Shown here: one piece after another, positions 44,258 through 53,990 of the stretch
Position numbering within the stretch: the stretch's first letter is position 1
How the letters are laid out: the number at the start of each line of letters is the position of its first letter
From: Bacteroidota bacterium
GTDB lineage: Bacteria; Bacteroidota; Ignavibacteria; Ignavibacteriales; Ignavibacteriaceae
Reading direction: 5' to 3'
Length of the DNA stretch: 64,000 nt
Assembly: GCA_021824565.1 (NCBI GenBank)
Contig: JAKAKL010000054.1
Coordinates: forward strand, 30,061-94,060
Notes under the pieces: generated by a model
Told to the model about the DNA's origin: nothing
The model's input: the letters and a program-made list of their open reading frames with translations, nothing else
The model's database searches: none
Made by a program: the position numbers and the translations under genes

Positions 44258-45043
44258 TTGAAAAAACAGATTATAGTTTCTGCGGTTGCAATAACTCTAT
44301 CCTTAATTAATAATTTATTCGCCGACGGCAAAAGGTTTGCAGCCTCTTATACCGCAGCCACAATGCCACAGAATGAATTTGAGCTTGAGATGCTTTATTT
44401 CAATAATTTCGGCAAAATGTCCGGCTCTTTCCAGAACTACGCGCCTAAAATCGAGGTTGAGTACGGTGTGCTCAATAATCTTACCGCATCATTTTATTTT
44501 AATTTTACCGGAACTTCAGCTAAGAATAATTCTTACCCGTCCGAACCTTTAAATCTTGAATCCAATTCTATTGAACTAAGATACAGACCGGGAGCTATGG
44601 ATCAGTATTTAATAGATCCTGCTTTGTACTTTGAATTTGAATACGGGAAAAATGTAATTGGGTATGAGCCAAAAATTATTCTCTCTAAACAATATAAAGA
44701 TATAATAGGCGTTCTGAACATAGCATCGGAGTTTGAGACCGAAAGAAGCAGCGGCGCAAGAACTACTAATTTTGATATAACTGGCGGCGCCCTTTATGAA
44801 TTTAATTCGTTAGTAGCTTGCGGAATTGAATTCCGTCATGACGGAATATACAGCAATACTTTCGGAAACAGACTCAGCCGTGCAGCCTTTCTCGGTCCCA
44901 CTGTTAATCTAACTAACGATGATTTCAGTTTAACCGTAAATTTGATGAAGCAGCTATCCGGCTCCCCTTCCTCTAATAACGGTCTCGATCTTGTCATGCA
45001 TGAGAATTATGAATTCACCGCCATACTTGAAATTGAATTGTAA
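44258..45043 (+). CDS. Exported beta-barrel-like protein
   Basis: A 261-residue protein with a signal peptide (about residues 1-22, ending NLFADGKR) and alternating-strand composition (LTASFYFNFTG, SIELRYRPG, YALYEFNSL-like strands) ending in FTAILEIEL. This suggests an outer-membrane barrel of about 12 strands. The start is a TTG at 44258, supported by AGGAG with 5-nt spacing. Two 21-bp repeats upstream may be an operator, perhaps metal-responsive. It is a single gene; the transported or bound ligand is unknown. Confidence 0.75.
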   Translation: MKKQIIVSAVAITLSLINNLFADGKRFAASYTAATMPQNEFELEMLYFNNFGKMSGSFQNYAPKIEVEYGVLNNLTASFYFNFTGTSAKNNSYPSEPLNLESNSIELRYRPGAMDQYLIDPALYFEFEYGKNVIGYEPKIILSKQYKDIIGVLNIASEFETERSSGARTTNFDITGGALYEFNSLVACGIEFRHDGIYSNTFGNRLSRAAFLGPTVNLTNDDFSLTVNLMKQLSGSPSSNNGLDLVMHENYEFTAILEIEL

Positions 45044-45437
45044 CCTGATAAAAAATATTACTCTTAAAATTGGCAATGATTCTCTGCGCCAATCTTACTA
45101 TTTTTTTATTAAATAGAATAGGAATCTATATTGCAGAGTTGAAAATTAGTTCAGTTGTCATGATTGGATAATTTTATTGTTTGGGAATATAATCGCTGAA
45201 TAAACAAGTTGCGCTTCACTTTCACCTCTTTTCCTATTAGCCTATTTACTTTTTACAAATTGACATGCTTACCTTTTAACCTCATAAAATACTACGCATG
45301 TATTATTTTATTCTGAATACGCCTTGAATGCGCTCTCAATGCGCTTTGAATGCAATATGCTTCTACAGGTCTCGGCTTTTAAACAGCAAATACTTATATT
45401 TGAACACTTATTTTTATTATTTAAGCGGGCTGATTAA
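45044..45437. other. Intergenic region with short direct repeats
   Basis: About 390 bp without a recognisable gene. Near 45320-45360 the words TGAATGCGC, TCAATGCGC and TTGAATGCAATATGC repeat with small variation. No RNA gene or strong terminator was seen. Confidence 0.5.
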
Positions 45438-46136
45438 ATGGTTAGAATAAAGAATAGAGTCCTCGGCGACCCGGTAGGCAAAATCGGGAATATAGTTTAC
45501 AGAACATTAAACGGTAAAACCTTTGCCTCAATTAGACCTGACAAATACAACGCCAGTCAAAGCAAAGCGGCTAAATCAAACAGAAGAAGATTTGCTGTTG
45601 CCGTACAGTTCGCTAAGTATATTAATTCTATACCGGAACTTTCTAAAATTTGGAAACAATCCGCGGTTAAAGGCGCCTCTTCATTCAATAAAATCGTTAA
45701 GTACAATATCGGTCAAATTGATAATGGCTTCCTAACAACCCGCAATATTATCACTCCCGATTTGAAAACTAAGAACGGTATCCTCGATATTAAGTCTATT
45801 TCTTTTGATCAAAGTTCTATAAGCATTACTGCAAGTTTTCTTAATAAGAAAAGACAGTCCTGCGCGGATTTAACCCCTACGCTTTACGCGGTGGCAGTAT
45901 TCCAGTCGCCTAAGTCAAAAAACTACGACGCGGTTTCTATTACTCATTTATCGAAAGTTACTGATCTAATATTCAATGGTGAGGTATTAAATATAGAGAT
46001 GTCACTGTCCGCCGATCAAAAATTAATAGCTAAAAAATATAAGACATGCATAATGTATTTCGCTTTAATTATAGGCACACAACTTTATACGAATAATATA
46101 TTTACGACTTTTTCTTCAGAATTATTAAACCTATAA
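45438..46136 (+). CDS. DUF6266-like protein
   Basis: A 232-residue basic protein without a signal peptide. The N-terminus, with GDPVGKIGNIVYRTLNG then ASIRPDKYN, resembles the DUF6266 family of Bacteroidota, whose members begin with a similar GxVGKxGN-type motif. The central part contains a helical segment (RRRFAVAVQFAKYINS) and the rest is beta-rich. The family function is unknown. The ATG at 45438 has no strong ribosome-binding site. The next gene is convergent, and its minus-strand terminator overlaps the end of this gene. Confidence 0.65.
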   Translation: MVRIKNRVLGDPVGKIGNIVYRTLNGKTFASIRPDKYNASQSKAAKSNRRRFAVAVQFAKYINSIPELSKIWKQSAVKGASSFNKIVKYNIGQIDNGFLTTRNIITPDLKTKNGILDIKSISFDQSSISITASFLNKKRQSCADLTPTLYAVAVFQSPKSKNYDAVSITHLSKVTDLIFNGEVLNIEMSLSADQKLIAKKYKTCIMYFALIIGTQLYTNNIFTTFSSELLNL

Positions 46137-46163
46137 AAAAACTCCGTGCGATTACACGGAGTT
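46134..46163 (-). terminator. Intrinsic terminator for the TonB-type receptor gene
   Basis: Read on the minus strand, AACTCCGTG and CACGGAGTT form a 9-bp stem with a 6-nt loop followed by a run of seven T. It lies 47 bp beyond the receptor gene stop and overlaps the stop codon of the convergent gene at 45438. Confidence 0.8.
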
Positions 46164-46209
46164 CCTCTTGTCCTATTACAGCGGAAACTAATCCGCCGCT
46201 TTAGAAATT

Positions 46210-48723
46210 CTAATCAGAATTCATCTCATCGTCGCTCGGCATGTCTTTAGCGTTCTGGTTGCGCTTAAAGTTATTCAGGTTGTAAGAAATGCCGAGATAG
46301 AAAATTCTCGAATCTCTCTTGCCGTCAGTAAACAAAGAGAAGCCTGTGCCGTATGTTGTCCCGCTGTATTTTTGCGTATTAAATATATCCGTAGCTCTAA
46401 AAGTGACTGACAAATTATTATCTAAGAAATCTTTTTTAAGAGCGAGATCGGTATAATATAAAGCGTCTGATCTGCCTTGCGCTGTTACTGTGGGAGAATT
46501 ATAAGTATAAGAAAGCTGGAGAGAAAGTGTCTTATCAAATTTCCAGGTTGAGTTTACTCTGCCGGTCCAGCTGTAACTATAGCTGTTATTCCCGGTAACA
46601 TAAACCGGGTCGTTAATATCCGTTCTGAAATAAGAAACGTTGGCATTGTAATTCCACCAGGGCGCAATATTGCCGCTTCCGACGAGCTCGGAGCCGTAAT
46701 TCTTCTGGCTTGCAATATTCTGATAGGTCGTCATTGTAACTCCGTTATTAAGCAGCGTGCTTATTCTTGTAATCATGCCGGTAGTTTGCTTCAGGAATAA
46801 TGCTGCGTAAATATTTATATCGAAGATAAAAGAACTGTATCCCATCTCATAAGAATCAGTGTACTGGGGCATCAAATCCGGGTTGCCTTTGGATAGGTTC
46901 AGCGAATCGGAATAATTAACAAACGGATTTAAGTTCCATGGCTTTGGTCTATCGACGCGTCTTGTGTAGCTGATCCTGAATTCATCGACGGGGGAAAAGT
47001 CATAAGCGAAATAAACGGAAGGATACAAACTGAAATAGTTTTTATTATATGAAACGCTGTCGTTTGCAAAAGAAGATTTGGTAATTGCATCTTCGCCGCG
47101 CACGCCTGCCTGCAATTTGAATCCGCCTAAAGCTCCGGTGTAAATGGCATAGACTGCGTGTATCTGTTCTTTGTAATCGAAGTTATTGCTTCTTAACGGG
47201 TTATTTATCCATTCTTGCATCGAAGGATCATAGTTGAAATAATTATAATCCGACCCCATATCTCTTATCGAGCTTTTGAAACCGGCTTCCAGGCGGCTCG
47301 TCTCATTAAAAGGATTAACATAATTCGATTGGATAATTAATAACTTGTTCGAATTCTCGGAAGTATTATCTATAGAGCTTACAGGCAGAGTTGACGGATT
47401 TCCATCGGTAGTAATATTGTTTAGGTCGGTCTTCGCCGCGCTGTTCATAGAAAAGTCAAGGTACATAATATCGGCGGTTAATTGTTTTCCCTTCTGCTCA
47501 TAATTTCTTGTATAATCGAGAGCGTAGTTGATTCCCTGCAAATTTCTGTTGCCGTTATTATTATCTATGAAATAATTCTGCAAAGATGAAGCGCTGTCCA
47601 ATTGATAATTATTTATGCTTCCGTGATTAGTAGAAGTAAATCTTCTATACTGTACCGAAGCCGAAAGCGAATTAAAATCATCGAACATATATTCGGTGCC
47701 GAAATGGAAGTTGCCCATATCAAAATTATTCGTTGAAGAATTAGTCTGGTTAAGATAAGAAGTGCTTGAGCCGAAGTTATTTGTTCTATCGGAAAGCCCG
47801 GTTCTATTAAATTGATTAAATCTTCCTCCGAAATCTCCAAAGAAATTCAGATCGCCTGTTCTGTAATTAAAATTCATCGAGCCGTTATACTTATCGCCCG
47901 TACCGGCGTTCGCGTTAAACACTCCGTTAAAGCCGAGATTACTTTTTTTCTTTAGAACAATATTTATAATACCTGCAGTTCCGTCGGGGTCATATTTTGA
48001 CGATGGATTAGTTACCACTTCAACAGATTGAATTGAGTTTGCGGGTATTTGCGTAAGTATGTCGTTGCTGCTTACACCCGCAAAACCGGAAGGCTTGCCG
48101 TCGACTAATATTGTTACGTTGCTGTTGCCTCTAAGACTGATATTCCCGTCGATGTCCACCTGTATAGAAGGGATGTTCTGCATAACGTCAAGTGCTGAGC
48201 CGCTTGAACTGACCAAATCTTTGTCAACATTAATTACCTGCTTATCAAGGTTTGTAACAACCATTTCCTTATCAGCGCTGACAACTACAGCGCCTAATTT
48301 GATTGATGAAGGTACGATTTTTATTATTCCTAATTCTGCGGCTTGATTTCTGCCGGTAATGTTTATATTGGTTATCAAGGTAGTTTTATAACCAATGAAA
48401 GAAATCTTTGAGTAGTATTTTCCAGGCTTAATATCACTGATTACAAATTCACCTTTATTATTAGTTACTCCGCCGTTAACAACTGAAGAATCTTTTGCGC
48501 TTAATAAGCTCACATTAGCATAAACAACAGGCAGCTTTGTACTCGAGTCAATTACTCTGCCCTTGATTATGCCCGCCAGGCCTGAAGATGCTGTGTTCCC
48601 TTCCCTGCTCTTCTGCGCAAAGGCAAATATATTTATCATTATCACAACAATTACTATTAAATTTTTTTTCACAATTTCACCACTTAATCTTTTTATAATT
48701 TTTCCTTTCGTGCAATTTGACAT
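46210..48723 (-). CDS. TonB-dependent receptor-like outer-membrane protein
   Basis: An 837-residue outer-membrane protein. After the export signal comes a CarboxypepD_reg-like domain (about residues 55-140; GRVIDSSTKLPVVYANV). A plug-like domain (about 145-250; VINVDKDLVSSSGSALDVMQ and VEVVTNPSSKYDPDGTAGIIN) and a large beta barrel (about 255-837) follow. This is the arrangement of the outer-membrane protein beta-barrel family related to TonB receptors. A GTG at 48672 would give a cleaner signal peptide than the ATG at 48723, so the start is uncertain by 17 codons. The substrate is unknown. It is a single gene ending in a terminator. Confidence 0.88.
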   Translation of the reverse strand: MSNCTKGKIIKRLSGEIVKKNLIVIVVIMINIFAFAQKSREGNTASSGLAGIIKGRVIDSSTKLPVVYANVSLLSAKDSSVVNGGVTNNKGEFVISDIKPGKYYSKISFIGYKTTLITNINITGRNQAAELGIIKIVPSSIKLGAVVVSADKEMVVTNLDKQVINVDKDLVSSSGSALDVMQNIPSIQVDIDGNISLRGNSNVTILVDGKPSGFAGVSSNDILTQIPANSIQSVEVVTNPSSKYDPDGTAGIINIVLKKKSNLGFNGVFNANAGTGDKYNGSMNFNYRTGDLNFFGDFGGRFNQFNRTGLSDRTNNFGSSTSYLNQTNSSTNNFDMGNFHFGTEYMFDDFNSLSASVQYRRFTSTNHGSINNYQLDSASSLQNYFIDNNNGNRNLQGINYALDYTRNYEQKGKQLTADIMYLDFSMNSAAKTDLNNITTDGNPSTLPVSSIDNTSENSNKLLIIQSNYVNPFNETSRLEAGFKSSIRDMGSDYNYFNYDPSMQEWINNPLRSNNFDYKEQIHAVYAIYTGALGGFKLQAGVRGEDAITKSSFANDSVSYNKNYFSLYPSVYFAYDFSPVDEFRISYTRRVDRPKPWNLNPFVNYSDSLNLSKGNPDLMPQYTDSYEMGYSSFIFDINIYAALFLKQTTGMITRISTLLNNGVTMTTYQNIASQKNYGSELVGSGNIAPWWNYNANVSYFRTDINDPVYVTGNNSYSYSWTGRVNSTWKFDKTLSLQLSYTYNSPTVTAQGRSDALYYTDLALKKDFLDNNLSVTFRATDIFNTQKYSGTTYGTGFSLFTDGKRDSRIFYLGISYNLNNFKRNQNAKDMPSDDEMNSD

Positions 48724-48988
48724 TAGCCTGCTTACTTAAGTTTAAATAATTTTATTAATAATTTTTAATCTTGCTTACCATTTGATACGCGGTAAGAGTA
48801 AAAAAAATATTAAGAACAGCGTTAATTGAATTTCCCTGTACTTAAAAATTGATTAAATTGAAATCGAGATTTAGTTCAGTATGAAGAATCAGCTTTGACT
48901 AATAATTTTATGAGCGGCTATTTATTCGGATGAACTGAAATATTAAGAGATGAATATTTATCATAAAAAAAATTTTTAGGAGATGTGA

Positions 48989-49414
48989 ATGAAATTCTTA
49001 TCGGGGTTACTAATTCTTGTTTCAATTATAATGTTATCATCATGCAAAAGCTCAAGCAGTAATCCGGTGACTACCACAACAATCCAGCCGCTTTCGGGAA
49101 AATGGACTTTAAGCTCGGCGGGAGTAGATAATGATTCTTTAAAAGTAGTGCTTAACATAAATGGGACGGATGGAAATTTAGCCGGCACCGGTTCAGGTTA
49201 TTATATCCAGTATTTTAACAGCGGCTATGCTAAGACTTCTTTCAGCGGAACAATATCAGGCACTTATACTACTTCTACGATCAACGCAATTGTTTCTTCG
49301 TACGATTTTAACGGCGACACCTCCGGCACAAGTTTTATCGGAACATCAACAATCCTTGTGCAGGATACAAACAAGGTTACCTTCTACGGCGACACGCTTT
49401 ATAAAGTTAATTAA
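48989..49414 (+). CDS. Small lipoprotein
   Basis: A 141-residue lipoprotein (lipobox IMLSSC, cysteine near residue 19) with a Ser/Thr-rich linker and a beta-rich domain beginning LSGKWTLSSAGVDND. The GKW element is also present in the lipoprotein at 12468, suggesting a common small-sheet fold, but overall similarity is low. The ATG follows AGGAGA. It is a single gene with a terminator shared with the convergent exporter gene. Confidence 0.78.
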   Translation: MKFLSGLLILVSIIMLSSCKSSSSNPVTTTTIQPLSGKWTLSSAGVDNDSLKVVLNINGTDGNLAGTGSGYYIQYFNSGYAKTSFSGTISGTYTTSTINAIVSSYDFNGDTSGTSFIGTSTILVQDTNKVTFYGDTLYKVN

Positions 49415-49427
49415 ATTTTTTTTATAA

Positions 49428-49456
49428 AAAGAGACGGGTAAATTTTCCGTCTCTTT
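49428..49456. terminator. Bidirectional intrinsic terminator
   Basis: AAAGAGACGG (49428-49437) pairs with CCGTCTCTTT (49447-49456), with A-rich DNA on the left and T-rich DNA on the right. It therefore works in both directions between the lipoprotein gene and the exporter gene. Confidence 0.8.
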
Positions 49457-49464
49457 ATTAATTT

Positions 49465-50451
49465 TTATCTGACCAGTTTCATAATAATCATCAAAGAGCT
49501 TATAGAAATTATCGTCCACAAGATAATTCCCTGTACAAGCGGCTTTACTCCAACAGTCTTTAAAACATTTTTAGACAATCCGGCTCCGATCAAGAACAAT
49601 GTTACTGTAAGACCTATTGTCGATAGCTTAACGATATATGAAGAAATTTCAGCAACAGGTGAAATATAAGTCCTTACAATCGAGGCGAGAATAAAAAGGA
49701 AAATAAAATACGGGATAGCAATTTTTTTAGATCTTCCTTTAAATAAAAATGAAGTAAGAAAAGCCACGGGTACGATCCACAAAGCCCGCGCAAGCTTAAC
49801 TGTTGTTGCAGTCTGTAGAGCAACTTTCCCGTATTTAGCGGCTGCGCCGACTACAGAGCTTGTATCATGAATTGCAATTCCAGCCCAGAATCCAAATTGC
49901 GTTTGTGAAAGATTCAATAAATGTCCTACGACCGGAAAAACAAAAAGAGCAATCGAGTTGAGTATGAATATTGTACCTAAGGCAACAGACATTTGCTGTT
50001 CATCGGCATTTAGAATTTGCCCGACCGCCGCAATTGCACTTCCGCCGCATATTGCAGTGCCCGAAGCGATTAAATGCGAAGTCTTTTTGTGAATGCTCAT
50101 CCACTTACCTATAATGAAGCCTAATAACAGCGTACCAAAGATCGAGATTATCGTAAACACTACTCCTTCTTTGCCGACTTTCATTATAGTGCCGAGGTTC
50201 ATTCCAAAGCCCAATCCTACAACCGAAGCTTGAAGAAGTATTTTTGTCGCTTTATGATTTAAATGAAGGTAAGGATGACCGATTGTTAATGCTATAATTA
50301 ATCCAATTGCCAATGCAATAGGAGGCGAAGCAATGGGAGAAAGACAAAATATAATTGCGCCGATAAATATTACTTCGCGCGCAGTAATATTTTTTAAGAA
50401 CGGTTTTTTTACCTCATGATTTATATTTCCGTTTTCAGAATTTTGATCCAT
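49465..50451 (-). CDS. YeiH-type putative sulfate exporter family protein
   Basis: A 328-residue inner-membrane transporter with about ten hydrophobic helices. The pattern (LQASVVGLGFGMNL, SGTAICGGSAIAAVG, GIAIHDTSSVVGAAA) matches the YeiH/UPF0324 family, annotated as putative sulfate exporters. A LysR-type regulator gene lies 95 bp upstream on the same strand, paralleling the yeiH-yeiE neighbourhood of enterobacteria. The true substrate of this family is poorly established. The end of the gene shares a terminator with the convergent lipoprotein gene. Confidence 0.9.
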   Translation of the reverse strand: MDQNSENGNINHEVKKPFLKNITAREVIFIGAIIFCLSPIASPPIALAIGLIIALTIGHPYLHLNHKATKILLQASVVGLGFGMNLGTIMKVGKEGVVFTIISIFGTLLLGFIIGKWMSIHKKTSHLIASGTAICGGSAIAAVGQILNADEQQMSVALGTIFILNSIALFVFPVVGHLLNLSQTQFGFWAGIAIHDTSSVVGAAAKYGKVALQTATTVKLARALWIVPVAFLTSFLFKGRSKKIAIPYFIFLFILASIVRTYISPVAEISSYIVKLSTIGLTVTLFLIGAGLSKNVLKTVGVKPLVQGIILWTIISISSLMIIMKLVR

Positions 50452-50545
50452 GTTTACAGCCTCATATTTTCTTAAAATAATAAAGCCCTAAACTACCGGC
50501 TCACTCAAATGGATCAAAATTCAAATTTGTTATGGCTTATTACTT

Positions 50546-51439
50546 TTAGTTATAGGTCTGCTTTGCCAGCTTTATGAATTGTTTTGTTATCGATGAAAAG
50601 CTTGAGCCTTGCAGCGTGATGAAATCGAACGTCCGTTTTATTTGCAAGTCCTTCACTTTTATTTTTCGGAGTGTTCCCTTCTTCAATTCTTTTTCTATTG
50701 CCCGCACAGAAATAAAACCCATGCAATTATCTGTTTCGAGATACTGCTTAATAGCCTCGGTGCTGCCTAGGTGCATTATTATATTCAGAGATGAAAGCTT
50801 GATCTTTTTATTTTTTAATGCATGCTCAAAAACTTCAAGCGTGCCGGAGCCTCTTTCGCGAAGCACAACCGGAATTCTTGTCAACTGGCTAAGTGTAATT
50901 TCATTTTTAAGTATTAGATTATTATTTAGGCTTACAACGGCAACAAGCTCATCTGAAATAAATCTTGTATAATGTATATCGCTGCTTTTCACTTTGCCTT
51001 CAACGATTCCGAGATCAATTTCTCCTTTAAGCAAAGCAGCAGCTATTTTTTCGCTGTTCCCGGAAATCATAAATATTTTTACAGAAGGAAATTGTTTATA
51101 GAACTTAGCCAGAACTTTTGCAATAATATATTGCGCAATAGTTGTACTTGCTCCTATCCTGATTATGCCGGTCTTTTCTTTTTTGAAAGAGTTTAATTTA
51201 TTGTCTAATTCAATCTGCATTTTAAAAAGTCTGTTTGAATAATCCAATAAAACTTTTCCCGCCGAAGTAAGATGAATTTTATTTCCAATTCTGCTGAAGA
51301 GCCGTAAGCCTAATTCCTTTTCAAGCGACTGGATATTTTTGGAAATAGCAGGCTGTGTTATAAACAACTCGTTAGCCGCTTTGGTAAAGCTTAAATGAGT
51401 TGCCACCGAACGAAAAACCTTTAGCCTAAAACTTTCCAT
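50546..51439 (-). CDS. LysR-family regulator
   Basis: A 297-residue LysR-type transcriptional regulator. The N-terminal winged helix (about residues 1-65) includes FRSVATHLSFTKAANELFIT and AISKNIQSLEKELGLRLF. A substrate-binding domain follows (about 90-297). The ATG at 51437-51439 is preferred to the adjacent TTG. It lies directly upstream of the YeiH-type exporter in the same orientation, so it probably controls that gene, like YeiE. The effector is unknown. Confidence 0.92.
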   Translation of the reverse strand: MESFRLKVFRSVATHLSFTKAANELFITQPAISKNIQSLEKELGLRLFSRIGNKIHLTSAGKVLLDYSNRLFKMQIELDNKLNSFKKEKTGIIRIGASTTIAQYIIAKVLAKFYKQFPSVKIFMISGNSEKIAAALLKGEIDLGIVEGKVKSSDIHYTRFISDELVAVVSLNNNLILKNEITLSQLTRIPVVLRERGSGTLEVFEHALKNKKIKLSSLNIIMHLGSTEAIKQYLETDNCMGFISVRAIEKELKKGTLRKIKVKDLQIKRTFDFITLQGSSFSSITKQFIKLAKQTYN

Positions 51440-51499
51440 CAATTAAAAATAAGATTAGTATTCTTAGAAGAAACAATTAGAAGGAATAAATATTGTTTG

Positions 51500-51583
51500 T
51501 GCCCGGAACAGGACTCGAACCTGCACGAGATTACTCTCATTAGACCCTGAACCTAACGTGTCTACCAATTCCACCATCCGGGC
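51500..51583 (-). tRNA. tRNA-Leu (anticodon CAG)
   Basis: Read on the minus strand, the acceptor arms GCCCGGA and TCCGGGC pair, with discriminator A. A D-arm GGAATTGGTAGACACG, an anticodon loop TTCAGGG (CAG), a long type II variable arm (GAGAGTAATCTC) and a T arm GCAGGTTCGAGTCCTGT follow. CCA is not encoded. The long variable arm and the anticodon identify leucine. Confidence 0.95.
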
Positions 51584-51697
51584 AAAAATTATTTTCAACT
51601 CACATTGCTAATTTACAGCGAAATAACTTTTTTATCTACAATACAAAATTATATTTCTAAATTTTTACAAAACTTTTTTTAAATTTTAATTTGTTCT

Positions 51698-53989
51698 CTA
51701 CCATCCCGAGTCGCCTTTCCTGTCTTCTTTTTTAATAGTTGTTCCGCCGGGACCATGTATATTGCACTTGGGAGGAAGATTGTTCGCATTAACTATATCA
51801 AATACGGTAGTAGGACAATATTTTGTCGCAAGTCTCGAATCCCCATCATCCATTGTGGTTTTGCAAAAAGCAACGGTATCAATTCCAGGCGCCATCTGAA
51901 AATATTTTACCGGGATGTTCAAACTCTTATATGCATTCTCCATGAACATCGCCCAGATAGGAAGCGCGGCTCTTGCGCCTTGCCCGTAAGAGCTAGTAAA
52001 CTTCACCCTGTGATCGTCAAAGCCCACCCAGACGCCTGCAACTAAATTTGGAGTATATCCGACAAACCACGCATCCGAAAAATTCTGTGTAGTACCGGTT
52101 TTGCCCGCACAAGGATATTGGAAATAATTTCTAACTCCTGCGCCGGTTCCGTAATTAATTACGTCCTGCATCATGCTGACCATTATAGAGCAAGTCTGCG
52201 GCGAAATTGCTTCTTGATAATCCGGTACAAATTTGTCTATTAATATTCCATTGCGATCTTCTATTTTTAAAATAGAAATCGGATCAACATGGACACCGTT
52301 GTTTGCGAAGGTTCCATAAGCAGATGTCATTTCAAGCGGCGAAACACCCGACGTTCCTAAAGCAATTGAAGGCACCGGATCGAGCGGGGATTGAATTCCC
52401 ATCTTGTGCGCATACTTTACGACTTGAGCAGGAGGCGCCATGTTGCTTATCGTCAGTCTGCCTGCAATAACATTTATCGATTGCGCCAGTGCCTGACGCA
52501 TCGTCATATAGCCGCCGTATTCATTTGTTTCAAAATTATCCGGCGACCAGCCGTTGTAATTAAATTTTTGATTTAACAATGTATAAGCAGGGAAATATCC
52601 GTTGTCAATTGCAACAGTATAAGCGAAAGGCTTAAACGATGAGCCAGCCTGGCGTCTTATTCCAACAGCGTGATTTAAGCCTCTTCCGAAATCCTGATTC
52701 TCGCCGCCAACCATTGCTCTAATTTGACCGCTGGTCGGATCAATTACAACAAAGCCGACTTGAATTGTTGTCGCCGCTTTCTTAACCGAATCTACGAACG
52801 AAGAAGTGAATTTAAGTTTGTTATAAACTTTTGATTTAGCATCCGCATCTGCCGCACTGCGGTACTGCGGGCTGTCCTTTATTGCTCTGTCCAAAATACT
52901 TTCAAGCAGGTCTTTATGGCGATTCCAATTCCATGCTTTGTTAAATATTTCCTGATATTGTTTAAGATGATCGGCAGCGGCTTTGTTCGCAATTTTCTGC
53001 ATCCGGTAATCAAGCGAAGTATAGATATTCAATCCGTCGCGGTAAAGATCATAGCCGTATTTTTCAGCCATCGCTACCATCTGCTGGCGGACATATTCCA
53101 TGAAATAAGGAGCAATAGTTTGATTGCCGCCGATTTTTTCCGATGCGAGTTCTATCGGCTCCTGTTTGTACTTTTCATAATCTGTTTCGCTCAGCATATC
53201 GTTGGTTACCATGCTGTGCATTACTAGATTTCTTCTTCTAATCGCGTTAGCCAAGTGTCTGACAGGATCATAATATTCGGGAGACTTAAGAAGCGCTATA
53301 AGCACAGCGGATTGCGGTACAGTTAAATCCTTGCCGCTTTCATTAAAATAAACTCTTGCAGCGGATTCCACTCCGTAAGCGCTTCTGCCGAAGTATGAAA
53401 CGTTAAGATAAAGCTGAAGAATTTCTTTTTTTGTAAACGTCTTTTCAATCTGAACAGCGGTGATCCATTCCCTAATTTTTCTAACGCCCGTCTGAAAAAT
53501 ATTTTCGTCTTTGACCTTGAAGTGATAAAGATTCTTTGCAAGCTGCTGAGTAATAGTGCTTGCTCCTTCGCGCGAAAAAGTGAAGACGTCTTTTATTATT
53601 GCTTTGAAAACCCTTACCAGATCAACTCCCCAATGATTGTAAAAATCTCTGTCTTCGGTTGAAATTAATGCATTAGCTACGCACGGCGGCAGGCTGTCGA
53701 TCTTGGTTTCAATTCTATTCTGGATATAAAATTGTCCGAGCAATTCGCCGTCGCTAGTAAAGACTTTACTCGCAAGCTGCGGGCGCGGATTTTCAAGCTG
53801 TTCAAGCGAAGGCAAGCCGCTTACCACATAAATTCCAAACGCAATAACAAAGACGGCGACAACAGCAGCTATTATTAAATTTCTTTTCCTTTTATTTTTT
53901 CCCGAACGAGATGAAGCTTTTTTCCTGTTCCTATAAGCAGGATCGTTAAAGTATTTTTTAAATTCAAAATCTGAACCGTTGTTTGCCAT
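51698..53989 (-). CDS. Bifunctional penicillin-binding protein 1A
   Basis: A 763-residue class A penicillin-binding protein that polymerises and cross-links peptidoglycan. A basic cytoplasmic tail, one membrane helix (about residues 42-62) and a glycosyltransferase domain (about 95-265; STEDRDFYNHWGVD and EGASTITQQLAKNL) come first. A transpeptidase domain (about 380-720) follows, with the active serine in AGSSFKPFAY, SIN, and KTGTTQNFSDAWFVG. The ATG at 53987-53989 is chosen; it starts 1 bp after the stop of lpxH, so translation is probably coupled. All key catalytic motifs are present. Confidence 0.95.
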   Translation of the reverse strand: MANNGSDFEFKKYFNDPAYRNRKKASSRSGKNKRKRNLIIAAVVAVFVIAFGIYVVSGLPSLEQLENPRPQLASKVFTSDGELLGQFYIQNRIETKIDSLPPCVANALISTEDRDFYNHWGVDLVRVFKAIIKDVFTFSREGASTITQQLAKNLYHFKVKDENIFQTGVRKIREWITAVQIEKTFTKKEILQLYLNVSYFGRSAYGVESAARVYFNESGKDLTVPQSAVLIALLKSPEYYDPVRHLANAIRRRNLVMHSMVTNDMLSETDYEKYKQEPIELASEKIGGNQTIAPYFMEYVRQQMVAMAEKYGYDLYRDGLNIYTSLDYRMQKIANKAAADHLKQYQEIFNKAWNWNRHKDLLESILDRAIKDSPQYRSAADADAKSKVYNKLKFTSSFVDSVKKAATTIQVGFVVIDPTSGQIRAMVGGENQDFGRGLNHAVGIRRQAGSSFKPFAYTVAIDNGYFPAYTLLNQKFNYNGWSPDNFETNEYGGYMTMRQALAQSINVIAGRLTISNMAPPAQVVKYAHKMGIQSPLDPVPSIALGTSGVSPLEMTSAYGTFANNGVHVDPISILKIEDRNGILIDKFVPDYQEAISPQTCSIMVSMMQDVINYGTGAGVRNYFQYPCAGKTGTTQNFSDAWFVGYTPNLVAGVWVGFDDHRVKFTSSYGQGARAALPIWAMFMENAYKSLNIPVKYFQMAPGIDTVAFCKTTMDDGDSRLATKYCPTTVFDIVNANNLPPKCNIHGPGGTTIKKEDRKGDSGW

Positions 53990-53990
53990 T

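Noticed and set aside
45320..45365. Short AATGCGC repeats as a functional array
   Set aside because: Only about three imperfect copies with irregular spacing; could be chance.
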